This document shows, piece after piece, positions 7,448 through 15,981 of a stretch of 48,430 nt of DNA. This DNA comes from Bacteroidetes Order II. bacterium. GTDB taxonomy: Bacteria > Bacteroidota > Rhodothermia > Rhodothermales > UBA2364. The stretch is from contig JAEUSQ010000066.1 of NCBI GenBank assembly GCA_016788705.1, forward strand, positions 1 to 48,430, written 5' to 3'. The notes beneath the pieces were generated by a model, which searched no databases, had not been told where the DNA came from, and saw nothing but the letters and a program-made list of their open reading frames with translations. Each line of letters opens with the position of its first letter. The first letter of the stretch is position 1. A program made the translations under genes and the position numbers.

Positions 7448-10400
7448 CTATTCAGGTTCTTGATCAAGAATGGGGATCTCGGTATCTTTTTCAACCCATC
7501 CGTAGAGGGTAGGTAGCACAAAAAGGGTGAGCATGGTCGCCGTGATCAAACCACCAATTACGACCGTCGCCAAAGGTCGTTGTACTTCCGATCCTGGGCC
7601 CGCATTAAAAGCCATTGGAATGAAGCCCAGTCCAGCCACCAAGGCAGTCATAAGTACAGGTCGAAGACGGTCTGAAGCCCCTTGTCGAATGGCAAATTGA
7701 ACGTCCATTCCCTTTTGCCGCAAATGGTTTAAGTGGGAAATCAGTACAATCCCATTGAGTACCGCCACCCCAAAAAGCGCCACAAAGCCAATACTGGCCG
7801 AGACCGAGAGGTATAATCCACGAATTCCGAGCAGGAAAATGCCACCAGAAAAGGCCAATGGGAGGTTTAGGAAAATGAGCCACGCATACCGAGCTTGTCC
7901 AAACATGATGTAGAGCAAGCCAAAAATGATCAATAAAGCCAATGGAACCACAATCATCAGGTGCTGCGTGGCACGTTGTTGGTCTTCAAAAGACCCCGCA
8001 TATTGGAGAAAGACCCCTGGAGGCATTTTTACCTCACGGGCAATGGCGTCTTCGAGTTTAGCAACATAGGTTCCGATGTCCGTATTACGCAGGTTGATAC
8101 CCAAAATCACCCTCCGCCAGCCGTTCTCGCGGGCAATCTCTCTTGCGCCTTCTTGTGGTGCAATGTGGGCCACTTGCGAAAGCGGAATAGAACCACCATT
8201 GGGTAATGGAACAGGTGCTTGCAAAATGTCTGCAAAATGTTTGCGCGCCGTTTCCGGAAAACGTAGGCTGATCTCAAAACGGCGTTGGCCTTCAAAAACT
8301 TCACTAACGGATTTACCACCGATTCCAGCCTCTATAACCGTTTGCACGTCTGCCACATTGAGGCCATAAGCTGCAATGGCTTCGCGGTCTATCTGGATGT
8401 TCAGATAGGGTTGTCCGACGGTACGTTCCAAGAAAAAATTGTCCGTTCCTGCAATTTGTGGGAGAATACGGGCAATTTGTGTCCCAGCCTTGTTTAGTTC
8501 GGTCAGATTTTCCCCCTGAATTTTCACGGCTAAATCCGATTTTACACCGCTGGTCAGTTCGTCCACCCGCATGGCAATGGGTTGGGTAAAATTATAGGCC
8601 AAGCCCGCCTCTCTGTCTAACAAAGGACGCATTTGGTCTTGAATATCGGTTTTACTAACCCCTTTTCGCCATTCATCCATAGGCTTTAATACCACCCACA
8701 CATCGGTTTGGTGAACCCCCATCCAGTCATTCGCCAAGTCCGACCGACCCGTTTTGGGAACGATTGTTTGGATTTCCGGAATGCTCTGTTTGGCTTTTGC
8801 CGCAAAATCATTTGCCCGTTTCACCGATTCATCGAGGGTAATACTTGGAAGCCGTACTTGTTCCACCAGTATAGACCCTTCGTCTAATTCTGGCAGAAAT
8901 TCCGTTCCTAAGAAAGGCATCCAAATGAGCGCCAGAATAAAGACGGTAAAAGCCACTCCGAGGGTTGTTTTTCGGTTGCGCAAGGCTTTTTCCAAAATCT
9001 GGACATAGCGTGGTTGGAGCCAGTCCATTACACGGTTTTGCTGGATGCGAACCCCTTTCCGAAAAACGATGGTGGCAATGGCCGGAACAAAGACTAGGGC
9101 GAGCAACAAAGAACCAAAGACAGCCGTGGCCACGGTAATCGCCATAGGTCGGAACAAGATACCCTCGGTACCGCTAAAGGTGGCAATTGGCACATATACC
9201 ATAATGATAATGAGCACACCGAAAAAAATGGGCCGAGAAACCTCGTGTGCGGCCTCGCGAAGGGTCGAAAATACCGATCGTCCTTCTTCTATGTGTTGCA
9301 CCTTATGAACCATATGCTCGATCATCACCACCGAGCCATCCACCACCATCCCAAAGTCTATGGCCCCCAGGGACATAAGGTTCGCTGCCAAGCCAAATTC
9401 GTACATCCCGATAAAGGCGAAGAGCATGGATAGGGGGATTACGGATGCTACAATAATGGCCCCTCTTACCTCGCCCAAAAGCAAAAGTAAAACCACAATC
9501 ACCAAAAAGCCGCCTTCTAATAAGTTCTTTTCTAAGGTCCAAGTGGTACGTTGAATAAGATCCGATTGGTCGTAGAATTTTTCGATTTGGACGCCTTCGG
9601 GCAATCCCTTTTGTATAACGGTAATTTTCTCTTCAATTTTTTGAATCACATCCATGCCATTGCCGCCTCGGAGCATCATCACAATGCCCGTCACCACTTC
9701 GCCGTGGCCGTCTTGTGTAACCGCACCTTGGCGAAGCTGCGTACCGAGCGTAACCGTTGCGAGATCGCGCAAAAAAATAGGCGTTCCGGCATCTTTTATG
9801 ATAATATTTTCCAAATCTCCGATGGTGCGGATTTGCCCAAAACCCCGGATGATGTATTGTTCTTGATTGTGTTCCAAATAGTTGCCACCTGAAACCTGGT
9901 TATTTGCCTCGATGGCCATTGAAATATCTTCAAGGGTGAGTTGGTATGCCCTAATTTGTTCGGGGTTTACAGTAACTGCATATTGTTTGACATATCCGCC
10001 AAAAGCATTGATTTCGGTGACACCAGATACGGTTTTGAGCTGAGGTGCAATCATCCAATCTTGAATGGTGCGCAGTTCTGTGAGGGAATGACAATCGGTT
10101 CTCGGTTCTTTAATATCCGCCGGGCACGGATTTTTTGAGCGAATCACATATTGATAGATCTCGCCAAGTGCCGTAGAGATGGGCCCAAGCCTCGGTTGAG
10201 AAACCCCTTGTGGCAAGTTCCCCGCCACGTTTTGAAGTTGTTGACTCACCATCTGACGGGCAAAATAAATGTCGGTGTCTTCCTCAAATTCTACGGTAAC
10301 TGCCGAAAGGCCAAATTGAGAAATGGAACGCACTTCTTTAACCTTCGGTAGGCCGTTCATTTGCGTCTCGATGGGAAAGCTGACCAATTGCTCCACATCA

Positions 10401-10576
10401 TAAGGGGCATACCGACCAGCCGGCGTGATCACCAAGACCTGTACGGGGGTCACATCTGGCAAAGAATTAATCGGCAATTTAAGCAAAGACATCACCCCGC
10501 CAAAGGCTGCAAGCGCCACCAATGCAAGTGCAATGTATTTTTGCCGAAGGCTGAAGTCTATCAGTTTGTTTAGCAT
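7448..10576 (-). CDS. Heavy-metal-type RND efflux pump, CusA/CzcA family
   Basis: The ORF is open from 10621, but the family start is the internal ATG at 10576 (MLNKLIDFSL), giving 1042 residues, the normal length for the family. The upstream extension would overlap the adaptor gene. The pump is a proton-driven inner-membrane antiporter with twelve membrane segments and two periplasmic loops. The heavy-metal RND signature is complete in transmembrane segment 4: DFGMVVDGSVVMIE carries Asp407, Asp413 and Glu420, matching the Asp/Asp/Glu proton relay of CzcA. The C-terminal half has GVAVLNGIVLISH and RPVLMTALVAGLGFIP. An unusual Cys-containing insertion (about residues 149-163) precedes SLTELRTIQDW. 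It is the last gene of a TolC-adaptor-pump operon, 34 bases after the adaptor. The metal (monovalent or divalent) cannot be fixed by eye. Confidence 0.93.
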   Translation of the reverse strand: MLNKLIDFSLRQKYIALALVALAAFGGVMSLLKLPINSLPDVTPVQVLVITPAGRYAPYDVEQLVSFPIETQMNGLPKVKEVRSISQFGLSAVTVEFEEDTDIYFARQMVSQQLQNVAGNLPQGVSQPRLGPISTALGEIYQYVIRSKNPCPADIKEPRTDCHSLTELRTIQDWMIAPQLKTVSGVTEINAFGGYVKQYAVTVNPEQIRAYQLTLEDISMAIEANNQVSGGNYLEHNQEQYIIRGFGQIRTIGDLENIIIKDAGTPIFLRDLATVTLGTQLRQGAVTQDGHGEVVTGIVMMLRGGNGMDVIQKIEEKITVIQKGLPEGVQIEKFYDQSDLIQRTTWTLEKNLLEGGFLVIVVLLLLLGEVRGAIIVASVIPLSMLFAFIGMYEFGLAANLMSLGAIDFGMVVDGSVVMIEHMVHKVQHIEEGRSVFSTLREAAHEVSRPIFFGVLIIIMVYVPIATFSGTEGILFRPMAITVATAVFGSLLLALVFVPAIATIVFRKGVRIQQNRVMDWLQPRYVQILEKALRNRKTTLGVAFTVFILALIWMPFLGTEFLPELDEGSILVEQVRLPSITLDESVKRANDFAAKAKQSIPEIQTIVPKTGRSDLANDWMGVHQTDVWVVLKPMDEWRKGVSKTDIQDQMRPLLDREAGLAYNFTQPIAMRVDELTSGVKSDLAVKIQGENLTELNKAGTQIARILPQIAGTDNFFLERTVGQPYLNIQIDREAIAAYGLNVADVQTVIEAGIGGKSVSEVFEGQRRFEISLRFPETARKHFADILQAPVPLPNGGSIPLSQVAHIAPQEGAREIARENGWRRVILGINLRNTDIGTYVAKLEDAIAREVKMPPGVFLQYAGSFEDQQRATQHLMIVVPLALLIIFGLLYIMFGQARYAWLIFLNLPLAFSGGIFLLGIRGLYLSVSASIGFVALFGVAVLNGIVLISHLNHLRQKGMDVQFAIRQGASDRLRPVLMTALVAGLGFIPMAFNAGPGSEVQRPLATVVIGGLITATMLTLFVLPTLYGWVEKDTEIPILDQEPE

Positions 10577-10610
10577 ATGGGTATCGGGGGGAGTGCAAAT
10601 AAAAAAGACC

Positions 10611-11771
10611 CTATTCCGCAAATTCGGCCAGTCTGCTTAACGATTTTAGGGTAAAGACTTGGGTGATGGCGATGGTTTCGTCGCCTTGAAGGCCCTCTGA
10701 AATTAAGGCAGCGTCTCCAAGCAATCGGAGGACTTTTACAGGCCGACGCTCGTACCGATTTTCGGCTTTCTGCACAAAAACATGGGCATCGTCCCCTTCG
10801 TACTCAATTGCCGATAGCGGAATTTGGGTGGCGAAATCATCAACGAGGGTGGAGAACTCCACTTGAACCAACTGGCCAGGCTTCGGGAAGCCGTTGAGCG
10901 TTTGGCTTTCCAATAATACGCGCACCGCATGACGCGCTTCGTCCATGGTGGCTTGTACCCCAACCACCGTCATACGTATCACTTCTGTCTGGCCTTGTAG
11001 CCGAACGGTGGCTTCGTCGTTCACCTGAATGCGTGGTGCTTGCTCTGGTGAAACAAAGGCTTCTACCATCACCTCCGTTGTTGGGATCAGGGTCATCATC
11101 TGTGCATAGGCTACAACCGATTGGCCTATTTGTACATCCTGGGTGTTTACCATGCCAGAAACAAGGGCATAGACTGGAAGCGTAGGCTGCTGAATCTTTC
11201 GAGAAGCCCATTGTTGCAAATACGACCGACCAATGCCGGTGGCCGTGAGTTTCGTTTCTGTAACCCGAATTTGCGTGGTGGCACGCATTTTTTCGGCCTC
11301 GGCCCGTTGTACTTCTGATTGAGGGACTAAGTTTTTTTCGTATAACGCTTGTAATCGTTCCCACTCCAGTTTTCGATAGTGAAGATCGGATTCCGCTTGT
11401 AGGTATTCCGCTGCCAAAGTTGCAAATTCAAGGCTTTCTAACTCGGCCACTACTTGGCCTTTTCGTACCATTTGGCCTTGATGTGCATACAAACGAATAA
11501 TTCTGCCGGAAATAGGCGCACTCACGACGCCGGTTCCATGATGATTGGGGATGGCTTTGCCTTGCACCGAAATCGGAATTCCCAAACCGTTCTTAACAAC
11601 GCGGATGCTCTGAATACCAAGTTGGCTGACTTGTTCGGGGGTAAGAACCAATTCATTAGGGGAAGAGGCAGCAGCCTTGGGGGGAGGCGTGGAAGCGGTA
11701 GAATCTGCAGATTGACAGCCTGTACCAAACATGCCAAGGGTAAAATACAGTAACAAAAAAAAGCGTTTCAT
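10611..11771 (-). CDS. RND efflux periplasmic adaptor, CusB/CzcB-like (HlyD superfamily)
   Basis: I start at the ATG at 11771 (MKRFFLLLYF), 49 codons inside the longest ORF. This gives a lipoprotein-type signal peptide ending GMFGTGC, and the upstream extension overlaps the TolC gene. The 386-residue protein has a lipoyl/biotinyl-like hairpin part (ISGRIIRLYAHQGQMVRKGQVVAELES), an alpha-helical hairpin (about 135-190), a beta-barrel part (VEAFVSPEQ through VRLQGQ) and a C-terminal membrane-proximal domain. It bridges the inner-membrane pump and the outer-membrane channel. A gap of 31 bases separates it from tolC upstream. No extra metal-binding domain such as an N-terminal His/Met-rich segment is obvious. 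Confidence 0.9.
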   Translation of the reverse strand: MKRFFLLLYFTLGMFGTGCQSADSTASTPPPKAAASSPNELVLTPEQVSQLGIQSIRVVKNGLGIPISVQGKAIPNHHGTGVVSAPISGRIIRLYAHQGQMVRKGQVVAELESLEFATLAAEYLQAESDLHYRKLEWERLQALYEKNLVPQSEVQRAEAEKMRATTQIRVTETKLTATGIGRSYLQQWASRKIQQPTLPVYALVSGMVNTQDVQIGQSVVAYAQMMTLIPTTEVMVEAFVSPEQAPRIQVNDEATVRLQGQTEVIRMTVVGVQATMDEARHAVRVLLESQTLNGFPKPGQLVQVEFSTLVDDFATQIPLSAIEYEGDDAHVFVQKAENRYERRPVKVLRLLGDAALISEGLQGDETIAITQVFTLKSLSRLAEFAE

Positions 11772-11802
11772 GATTTCAAGCATTGGGTGCATAAGAGCAA
11801 CG

Positions 11803-13053
11803 TTAGGGCATAGGGAGCAAGCCCGTTGCGAGTTCGGCCTCTGCATAGGCCAAAATAGCCTGTTGCATGAGTTCCATATGTTCAATTTTAACAAGATGTT
11901 GTCGTGTACGCTGAGCAAGATATTGAATCACATCTATGCGCTTCTCGCGATACATGGCTTCGGTTTGCGCCATACTCTCGGCAAGGGACGCCTCTACGAC
12001 TTGGGCAAGTTGGAGGGTTTCTACCAGCAATCGGTATTGCGTACTCGCCGTTAGTACCTCGTTCCTAATTTTCTCTTTTTGGGCTTCATACAGAAAATTA
12101 ATCCGTTCCAATTCATGGTCGAGGCGGTTGATTTCTGCGGTCCCATTGTTGTACCAACCTGCGTTTCGGATGGGCAAGGGCATTGCAGCCCGAAGACCCA
12201 CAACGGGCGTAAAGCGATCTAAATAGGTGTTGTCTAAAGCAAAAAAAGCCCCAATTTGAAGGTTAGGTGTTTTGTTTTGATAAGATAAAAGACGTAAACC
12301 AGTCGTCAAATCCCGTTCTTTTGTTAATTGCTTTAGTTCGGCACGGGTTTGCCATGCTATTTCCACCAGTTGCGTATCATCCGGCAGTGCGGTTGGCATG
12401 GCAGGAACGACCAGTTTTAAATGAGGCCCCAACTCCATCTCGGCCACCAATGTCAACGCCCGACGGGCTTTTTCGGTTTGTATTTCAGCCTGTCTTACCG
12501 CAATATCGGCGCGATTTGCATCCAGGGCGGCCATCGTTACGTCAAATCCGGCTGCTTGTCCCATCCGAAACCGCTCCTTAAGTGCATCATGGAGTTGCTT
12601 GGCCTCGGCTGCCTTTATCCGAAGTAAGATTTGTTTCTCTTGTGCAAATGCGGCCTGCAAATAACTCCTTCGGACTTCCGCATACTGTTTTTGTATGATT
12701 CCCTGCGCCACTTGTTGGGCCATTGCCACTTTTGCTTCACCAATCGTCCTTCGTGAAGTCACCTGATTCCGTAATTCAAGGGTATGCATCCCACCAATGG
12801 TCAAGGAATACAGCCGACCACCCATCACCCGCATCATCGAGGCATCCATTTCCGGTAAATTCGGAAACCGTACCGATAGCCCCGTTTTTTCGGCCTCGGC
12901 ACCAGAAACCTCAGCCCTTGCGGCTTTTATGATCGGGTGACTCCGTCTAACATAGGCCCAAACACTGTCTAAAGGAAGTGAAGTTGGTTGCGCATGAAGA
13001 ATGGGCGGGAGGAAGAGGAAAAAGAAAGCAGGGAAAAAGCGTAAACGCTGCAT
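11803..13053 (-). CDS. TolC-family outer-membrane channel of the RND operon
   Basis: The 416-residue protein has a signal peptide (FFPAFFFLFLPPILHAQ) followed by the two-fold repeated long-helix organisation of the outer-membrane efflux proteins. Typical pieces are LDSVWAYVRRSHPIIKAARAEV near the N-terminus and the Ala/Gln-rich coiled-coil segments around 110-210 and 320-400. It provides the exit duct for the pump encoded downstream. It is the first gene of the minus-strand operon and has a perfect TAnnTTTG box 26 bases upstream. No metal-responsive regulator is encoded next to it. Confidence 0.9.
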   Translation of the reverse strand: MQRLRFFPAFFFLFLPPILHAQPTSLPLDSVWAYVRRSHPIIKAARAEVSGAEAEKTGLSVRFPNLPEMDASMMRVMGGRLYSLTIGGMHTLELRNQVTSRRTIGEAKVAMAQQVAQGIIQKQYAEVRRSYLQAAFAQEKQILLRIKAAEAKQLHDALKERFRMGQAAGFDVTMAALDANRADIAVRQAEIQTEKARRALTLVAEMELGPHLKLVVPAMPTALPDDTQLVEIAWQTRAELKQLTKERDLTTGLRLLSYQNKTPNLQIGAFFALDNTYLDRFTPVVGLRAAMPLPIRNAGWYNNGTAEINRLDHELERINFLYEAQKEKIRNEVLTASTQYRLLVETLQLAQVVEASLAESMAQTEAMYREKRIDVIQYLAQRTRQHLVKIEHMELMQQAILAYAEAELATGLLPMP

Positions 13054-13078
13054 GGCCAGTTAAGGTTTAGTCCTGCCG

Positions 13079-13086
13079 CAAAGTTA
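13079..13086 (-). promoter_or_regulatory. Bacteroidetes-type -7 box for the RND operon
   Basis: On the minus strand the sequence is TAACTTTG, a perfect match to the TAnnTTTG -7 element described for Bacteroidetes sigma factors. It lies 26 bases before the tolC ATG. A TTTG at 13113-13116 (minus) could be the -33 element, but the 26-base spacer is longer than usual. Confidence 0.4.
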
Positions 13087-13137
13087 CTTCTCAACTATAT
13101 GCGCTTTAATTACAAAAAAATGAGAATGGAACACCAT

Positions 13138-13161
13138 AAAAAAAGCCCCAAAAGGGGCTTT
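13138..13161 (-). terminator. Rho-independent terminator of the DUF1460 gene
   Basis: On the minus strand AAAGCCCC (13161-13154) pairs with GGGGCTTT (13149-13142) around a TTTT loop and runs into a T tract. It lies 28 bases beyond the stop codon of the gene at 13190-14206. Confidence 0.9.
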
Positions 13162-13189
13162 CTGCAATCTACTATGTAAAATAGTCTCC

Positions 13190-14206
13190 TTAGGGCTTAA
13201 TCGGGCGAAGAACCACAATCCCAACTTGCGCTTTAATGCCCATGCTATACTCCTGTAAATCGGGTGAAATCTTGACTTTCCCACTTCCAGAAGATGCGTG
13301 CATAAAGCCTTTGGAGCCATCCGGGTTCGCAACCACAAAGCCGGTATGTGTTACATCTAAACCGTTAAGGTTGGTAGCGGTTGCCAGAATATCGCCTGCT
13401 TGGAGTTTGCTGTAAATCTTGCGTAGGTTGGTTTTTGGAACATAGAACAACTGAACGCCTTTAAGCCGTTGCTCCATTTGCACAATTTCTTGATACAAGG
13501 CATCGTTCCCAATTAATTGCGGGTAGCTGCCTCGGTGCGTGCTCATAAAGTTTAACGTTTGTTTAGACTGCACAAGGCCCGCTCCTTGCCCCACTTCTTT
13601 GGTCACATCTTTAATGCGGTTGTGCGCACTATTTTCTAAAATCCAATCGGTGAAATAATGTAGGCGCGTACCATATCCTTGTTTACCATCTTTATACCGA
13701 ATAGCACGAAGGGTAGCCTCAAAGTTTTGGTAATTGGTATCGTTTCGGGCAATTTGTGTAGAGAGGGCGGTCACGGTTTCCACCAGCAACAAACAGTCGA
13801 AGGCAGAAAAATTTACCACCAGCGGTTCTTTGGAGGTATCTTTATCCAGTAAACCACCTACATAGGGTTGGCCGATGAATTTCTTGCCGACCTCCACCAA
13901 GATTTCGTTGAAGGGTCTTGCGCCGAGTTGTTGCGTAGCAGCCCAAGCCATCAATGCGTTAAAGGCGGCTTCTTGGGCATTATTTGTGGAGGCAGTAGGG
14001 GAGTCTGGAATCATTTCTGTTCCGTTCAACTTGTTTTCTAGGGCAGTAGTTACCGCTTTTGCGTTCCGATTGGCTTCTTCAATTTTGGCCATTTGCCCGC
14101 GTGTGGGGTCTTGACAGGCCATGAAATGAATCATGAGCAAAATAATCCACAGTGGAGACAAGGTGGGGAATAGACCAGAGAAAGAGGCCAAGGTAGCGGT
14201 TTTCAT
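13190..14206 (-). CDS. DUF1460 lipoprotein, probable cell-wall amidase of the NlpC/P60 superfamily
   Basis: The ORF is open to 14299, but the ATG at 14206 gives a sensible lipoprotein signal (hydrophobic WIILLMIHFMAC, lipid Cys31) and 338 residues. The body matches DUF1460: FIGQPYVGGLLD, FSAFDCLLLVETVTAL with the probable catalytic Cys138, DWILENSAHNRIKDVT, LQAGDILA and GLDVTHTGFVV with the probable catalytic His, then FMHASSGSGKV. Family members are NlpC/P60-fold proteins predicted to act as N-acetylmuramoyl-L-alanine amidases on peptidoglycan. The protein should sit in the periplasm attached to a membrane. It is a single gene with its own terminator. Confidence 0.85.
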   Translation of the reverse strand: MKTATLASFSGLFPTLSPLWIILLMIHFMACQDPTRGQMAKIEEANRNAKAVTTALENKLNGTEMIPDSPTASTNNAQEAAFNALMAWAATQQLGARPFNEILVEVGKKFIGQPYVGGLLDKDTSKEPLVVNFSAFDCLLLVETVTALSTQIARNDTNYQNFEATLRAIRYKDGKQGYGTRLHYFTDWILENSAHNRIKDVTKEVGQGAGLVQSKQTLNFMSTHRGSYPQLIGNDALYQEIVQMEQRLKGVQLFYVPKTNLRKIYSKLQAGDILATATNLNGLDVTHTGFVVANPDGSKGFMHASSGSGKVKISPDLQEYSMGIKAQVGIVVLRPIKP

Positions 14207-14951
14207 GTCGGTTTGTAGCAGGTGATTGGATATATGTCTTCGTACATCATACACGGCATACGGTTCCGGTTTTTTTGATTTTTTTAAAGGGTGCTTCATC
14301 GGTGGTCCCTGTGGTCAATAGAAACGCGGGTTGCAGAATTTTGCAAGTTTTATTATCCGTTTGTGATCTGTTCGATCCGTTTTTATCCGTAGTCCTTCCC
14401 TTGTTTCCAAAGATGAAATACACAAAATAAAAAAATCGTGGCCATTGGTCATCTTTTGATCAGGCCGTGTAAACTCATCGGAACGCTGATAGACAGAGGA
14501 AAGGCTGTACAGGGAATGATCCTTTGTATGGCCTTTTCTCGTTCTAAGCATTAGAATCGTTTTGCACAACCGCTAAACCAACACAAAGCCATGAAAACTT
14601 CCCGTTTGGTTGTGACCGCCGAGTTATTTGCGTTAGCGCTGATGCTTTGGGCTTATCTGGTCATGCAACTCTAACTTCGCGAGGGCATGGATGTCCTTGT
14701 CCTGAGCAATTAAAAAGGTACCGCTTTAGATCGTTCATCCCCTTTGGATGGGTTGAAGACAGGTATTTTAATGCTGTAGGCTTCTGTTTTTATCGGTGAC
14801 AGAGCCTTCTTTTGTTGGGAATTGGGTTGGCTGAAGAAATCCATGAAAGTATCTTTGCCATAAATTCCGATGAAGGGTGGATCATTTGCTTTTCTACTTC
14901 GTATTAAATTGATACTTTATTCACCACCCCTGACTCTTCTAAATTAAAATA
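14207..14951 (+). other. Intergenic region between the DUF1460 gene and ferritin
   Basis: About 745 bases without a recognised larger gene. It holds a possible 27-residue membrane peptide (14591-14674). A minus-strand ORF at 14315-14569 is judged spurious. Before ferritin there is an AT-rich stretch (14903-14951) that could hold a promoter, with TACTTTAT at 14913-14920 resembling the -7 box imperfectly. No tRNA or clear riboswitch is seen. Confidence 0.4.
14591..14674 (+). CDS. Possible 27-residue single-span membrane peptide
   Basis: A complete ATG-to-TAA ORF begins MKTSRLVVTAELF and continues as a hydrophobic helix rich in Leu, Ala and Met, ending AYLVMQL. A basic N-terminus plus one membrane-length helix is the architecture of small membrane proteins that stabilise larger complexes. 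It stands in an otherwise empty gap, and no family can be named. It is too short to exclude chance. Confidence 0.3.
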   Translation: MKTSRLVVTAELFALALMLWAYLVMQL

Positions 14952-15461
14952 ATGATGAAAAGCAACATTCAATTTGCGATTAACGATCAAATACAAGCCG
15001 AGTTTGAATCTGCCTATCTCTATCTGGCAATGGCTGGTTATATGGAATCCCTAAACCTAAGTGGTTTTGGGCATTGGCTCCGTTTGCAGTGGCAAGAAGA
15101 AACCTTGCATGCCACAAAACTCTTTGACTTTCTGCTCAAACGGGGTGGAAAAGTGGAACTTAAAGCGATTGCTGCCCCACCTGCGTCTTTTGGTACACCA
15201 CTTCAGGTTTTCGAGGCAGTATTGCAGCACGAACAACACATTACCCAGCGCATTCATAAATTGTATAGCTTAGCGGTTTCTGAAAAAGATTTTGCCTTGC
15301 AAACACTGATGCATTGGTACATAGATGAGCAGGTGGAAGAAGAAGATAATGCATCGCAAATTATTGAAAAACTTAAACTTATTGGTGGATCTGGACCGAG
15401 TTTATACCTTTTGGATGTAGAATTGAAAAACCGCCAACCAGAGGCTGAAGCCGCAAAATAA
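14952..15461 (+). CDS. ftnA: Bacterial non-haem ferritin
   Basis: The 169-residue protein is the normal length for a bacterial ferritin. The ferroxidase ligands are all in place: Glu17 (QAEFESAYLYL), Glu50 and His53 (WQEETLH), Glu94 (LQHEQH) and Gln127. The third-site ligands typical of FtnA also appear to be present (Glu49, Glu126, Glu129, Glu130). Twenty-four subunits form a cytoplasmic shell that oxidises Fe(II) and stores it as a mineral. Two adjacent ATGs (14952, 14955) are possible starts. The gene is monocistronic with a terminator immediately downstream. Confidence 0.95.
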   Translation: MMKSNIQFAINDQIQAEFESAYLYLAMAGYMESLNLSGFGHWLRLQWQEETLHATKLFDFLLKRGGKVELKAIAAPPASFGTPLQVFEAVLQHEQHITQRIHKLYSLAVSEKDFALQTLMHWYIDEQVEEEDNASQIIEKLKLIGGSGPSLYLLDVELKNRQPEAEAAK

Positions 15462-15481
15462 AGGTTAGCTCATCAAGCAAT

Positions 15482-15512
15482 AAAGACTGTTCCGTTTGGG
15501 CAGTCTTTTTTT
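15482..15512 (+). terminator. Rho-independent terminator of ferritin
   Basis: AAAGACTG (15482-15489) pairs with CAGTCTTT (15501-15508) around an 11-base loop, and T residues continue to 15512. Confidence 0.85.
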
Positions 15513-15724
15513 GTTCCCTTTTTCTACTCATGGCTTTAATGTTTGTGTGGAAGCGCTACTGAAAGCGGTTTTATGTAAACATTTTAAAATTATACACTTA
15601 AAAAACGTTTTTATGCTAAAGCAAGACATCTTTTTGCCAGCTAAATCGTTAAACCACATGCATAGCGAATAGGTATTCCCAAATGGGTAACCATGTCGCA
15701 CTTTGTTTCACAAAACCATATGGT

Positions 15725-15919
15725 ATGAACGCATTTATCCCATATTCCCTGTGTCGGTATGATCAATTTTTTGAATCTCCCAAAAAGCCAGCGAAAAAGC
15801 GTGCAGACAAACGCCTGTCCTTTAAAGCGCCTTCGCCCTTAAATCCATTAAATAGGCGGTTTAAAAAATGGATTAGTAAACAGATCCCTTGGCCTTTGGT
15901 TGTGCGCCCAAGTATGTAA
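15725..15919 (+). CDS. Possible small basic protein, 64 residues
   Basis: The ORF starts at ATG 15725 (an in-frame ATG also exists at 15683) and encodes a Lys/Arg/Pro-rich peptide with segments such as SPKKPAKKRADKR and LNRRFKKWISKQ. It ends 62 bases before the HD-domain gene. I do not recognise it. Charge and length would suit a nucleic-acid-associated small protein, but that is only speculation. Confidence 0.22.
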   Translation: MNAFIPYSLCRYDQFFESPKKPAKKRADKRLSFKAPSPLNPLNRRFKKWISKQIPWPLVVRPSM

Positions 15920-15945
15920 TACTTTTTTGGGTAATTAGTTGGGAA

Positions 15946-15974
15946 GTCCGGAGGGGTGTAGTACCTTTCCGGAC
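15946..15974 (+). promoter_or_regulatory. Inverted repeat just upstream of the HD-domain gene
   Basis: GTCCGGA (15946-15952) and TCCGGAC (15968-15974) form a 7-bp stem, with GGT/ACC able to pair inside the 15-base loop. It ends 7 bases before the ATG at 15982. It has no T tract, so it is more likely an operator or a translation-control hairpin than a terminator. Confidence 0.4.
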
Positions 15975-15981
15975 AAACCTT

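Larger units (their letters stand above)
15513..15981 (+). other. Gap between ferritin and the HD-domain gene
   Basis: About 470 bases. The first half is AT-rich. The second half holds a possible small basic ORF (15725-15919) and a hairpin directly before the HD-domain start codon (15946-15974). No RNA gene is recognised. Confidence 0.4.

Noticed and set aside
14315-14569. 84-codon minus-strand ORF upstream of the DUF1460 gene
   Set aside because: No signal peptide, domain or sensible composition; the DUF1460 transcript start region is a better explanation.
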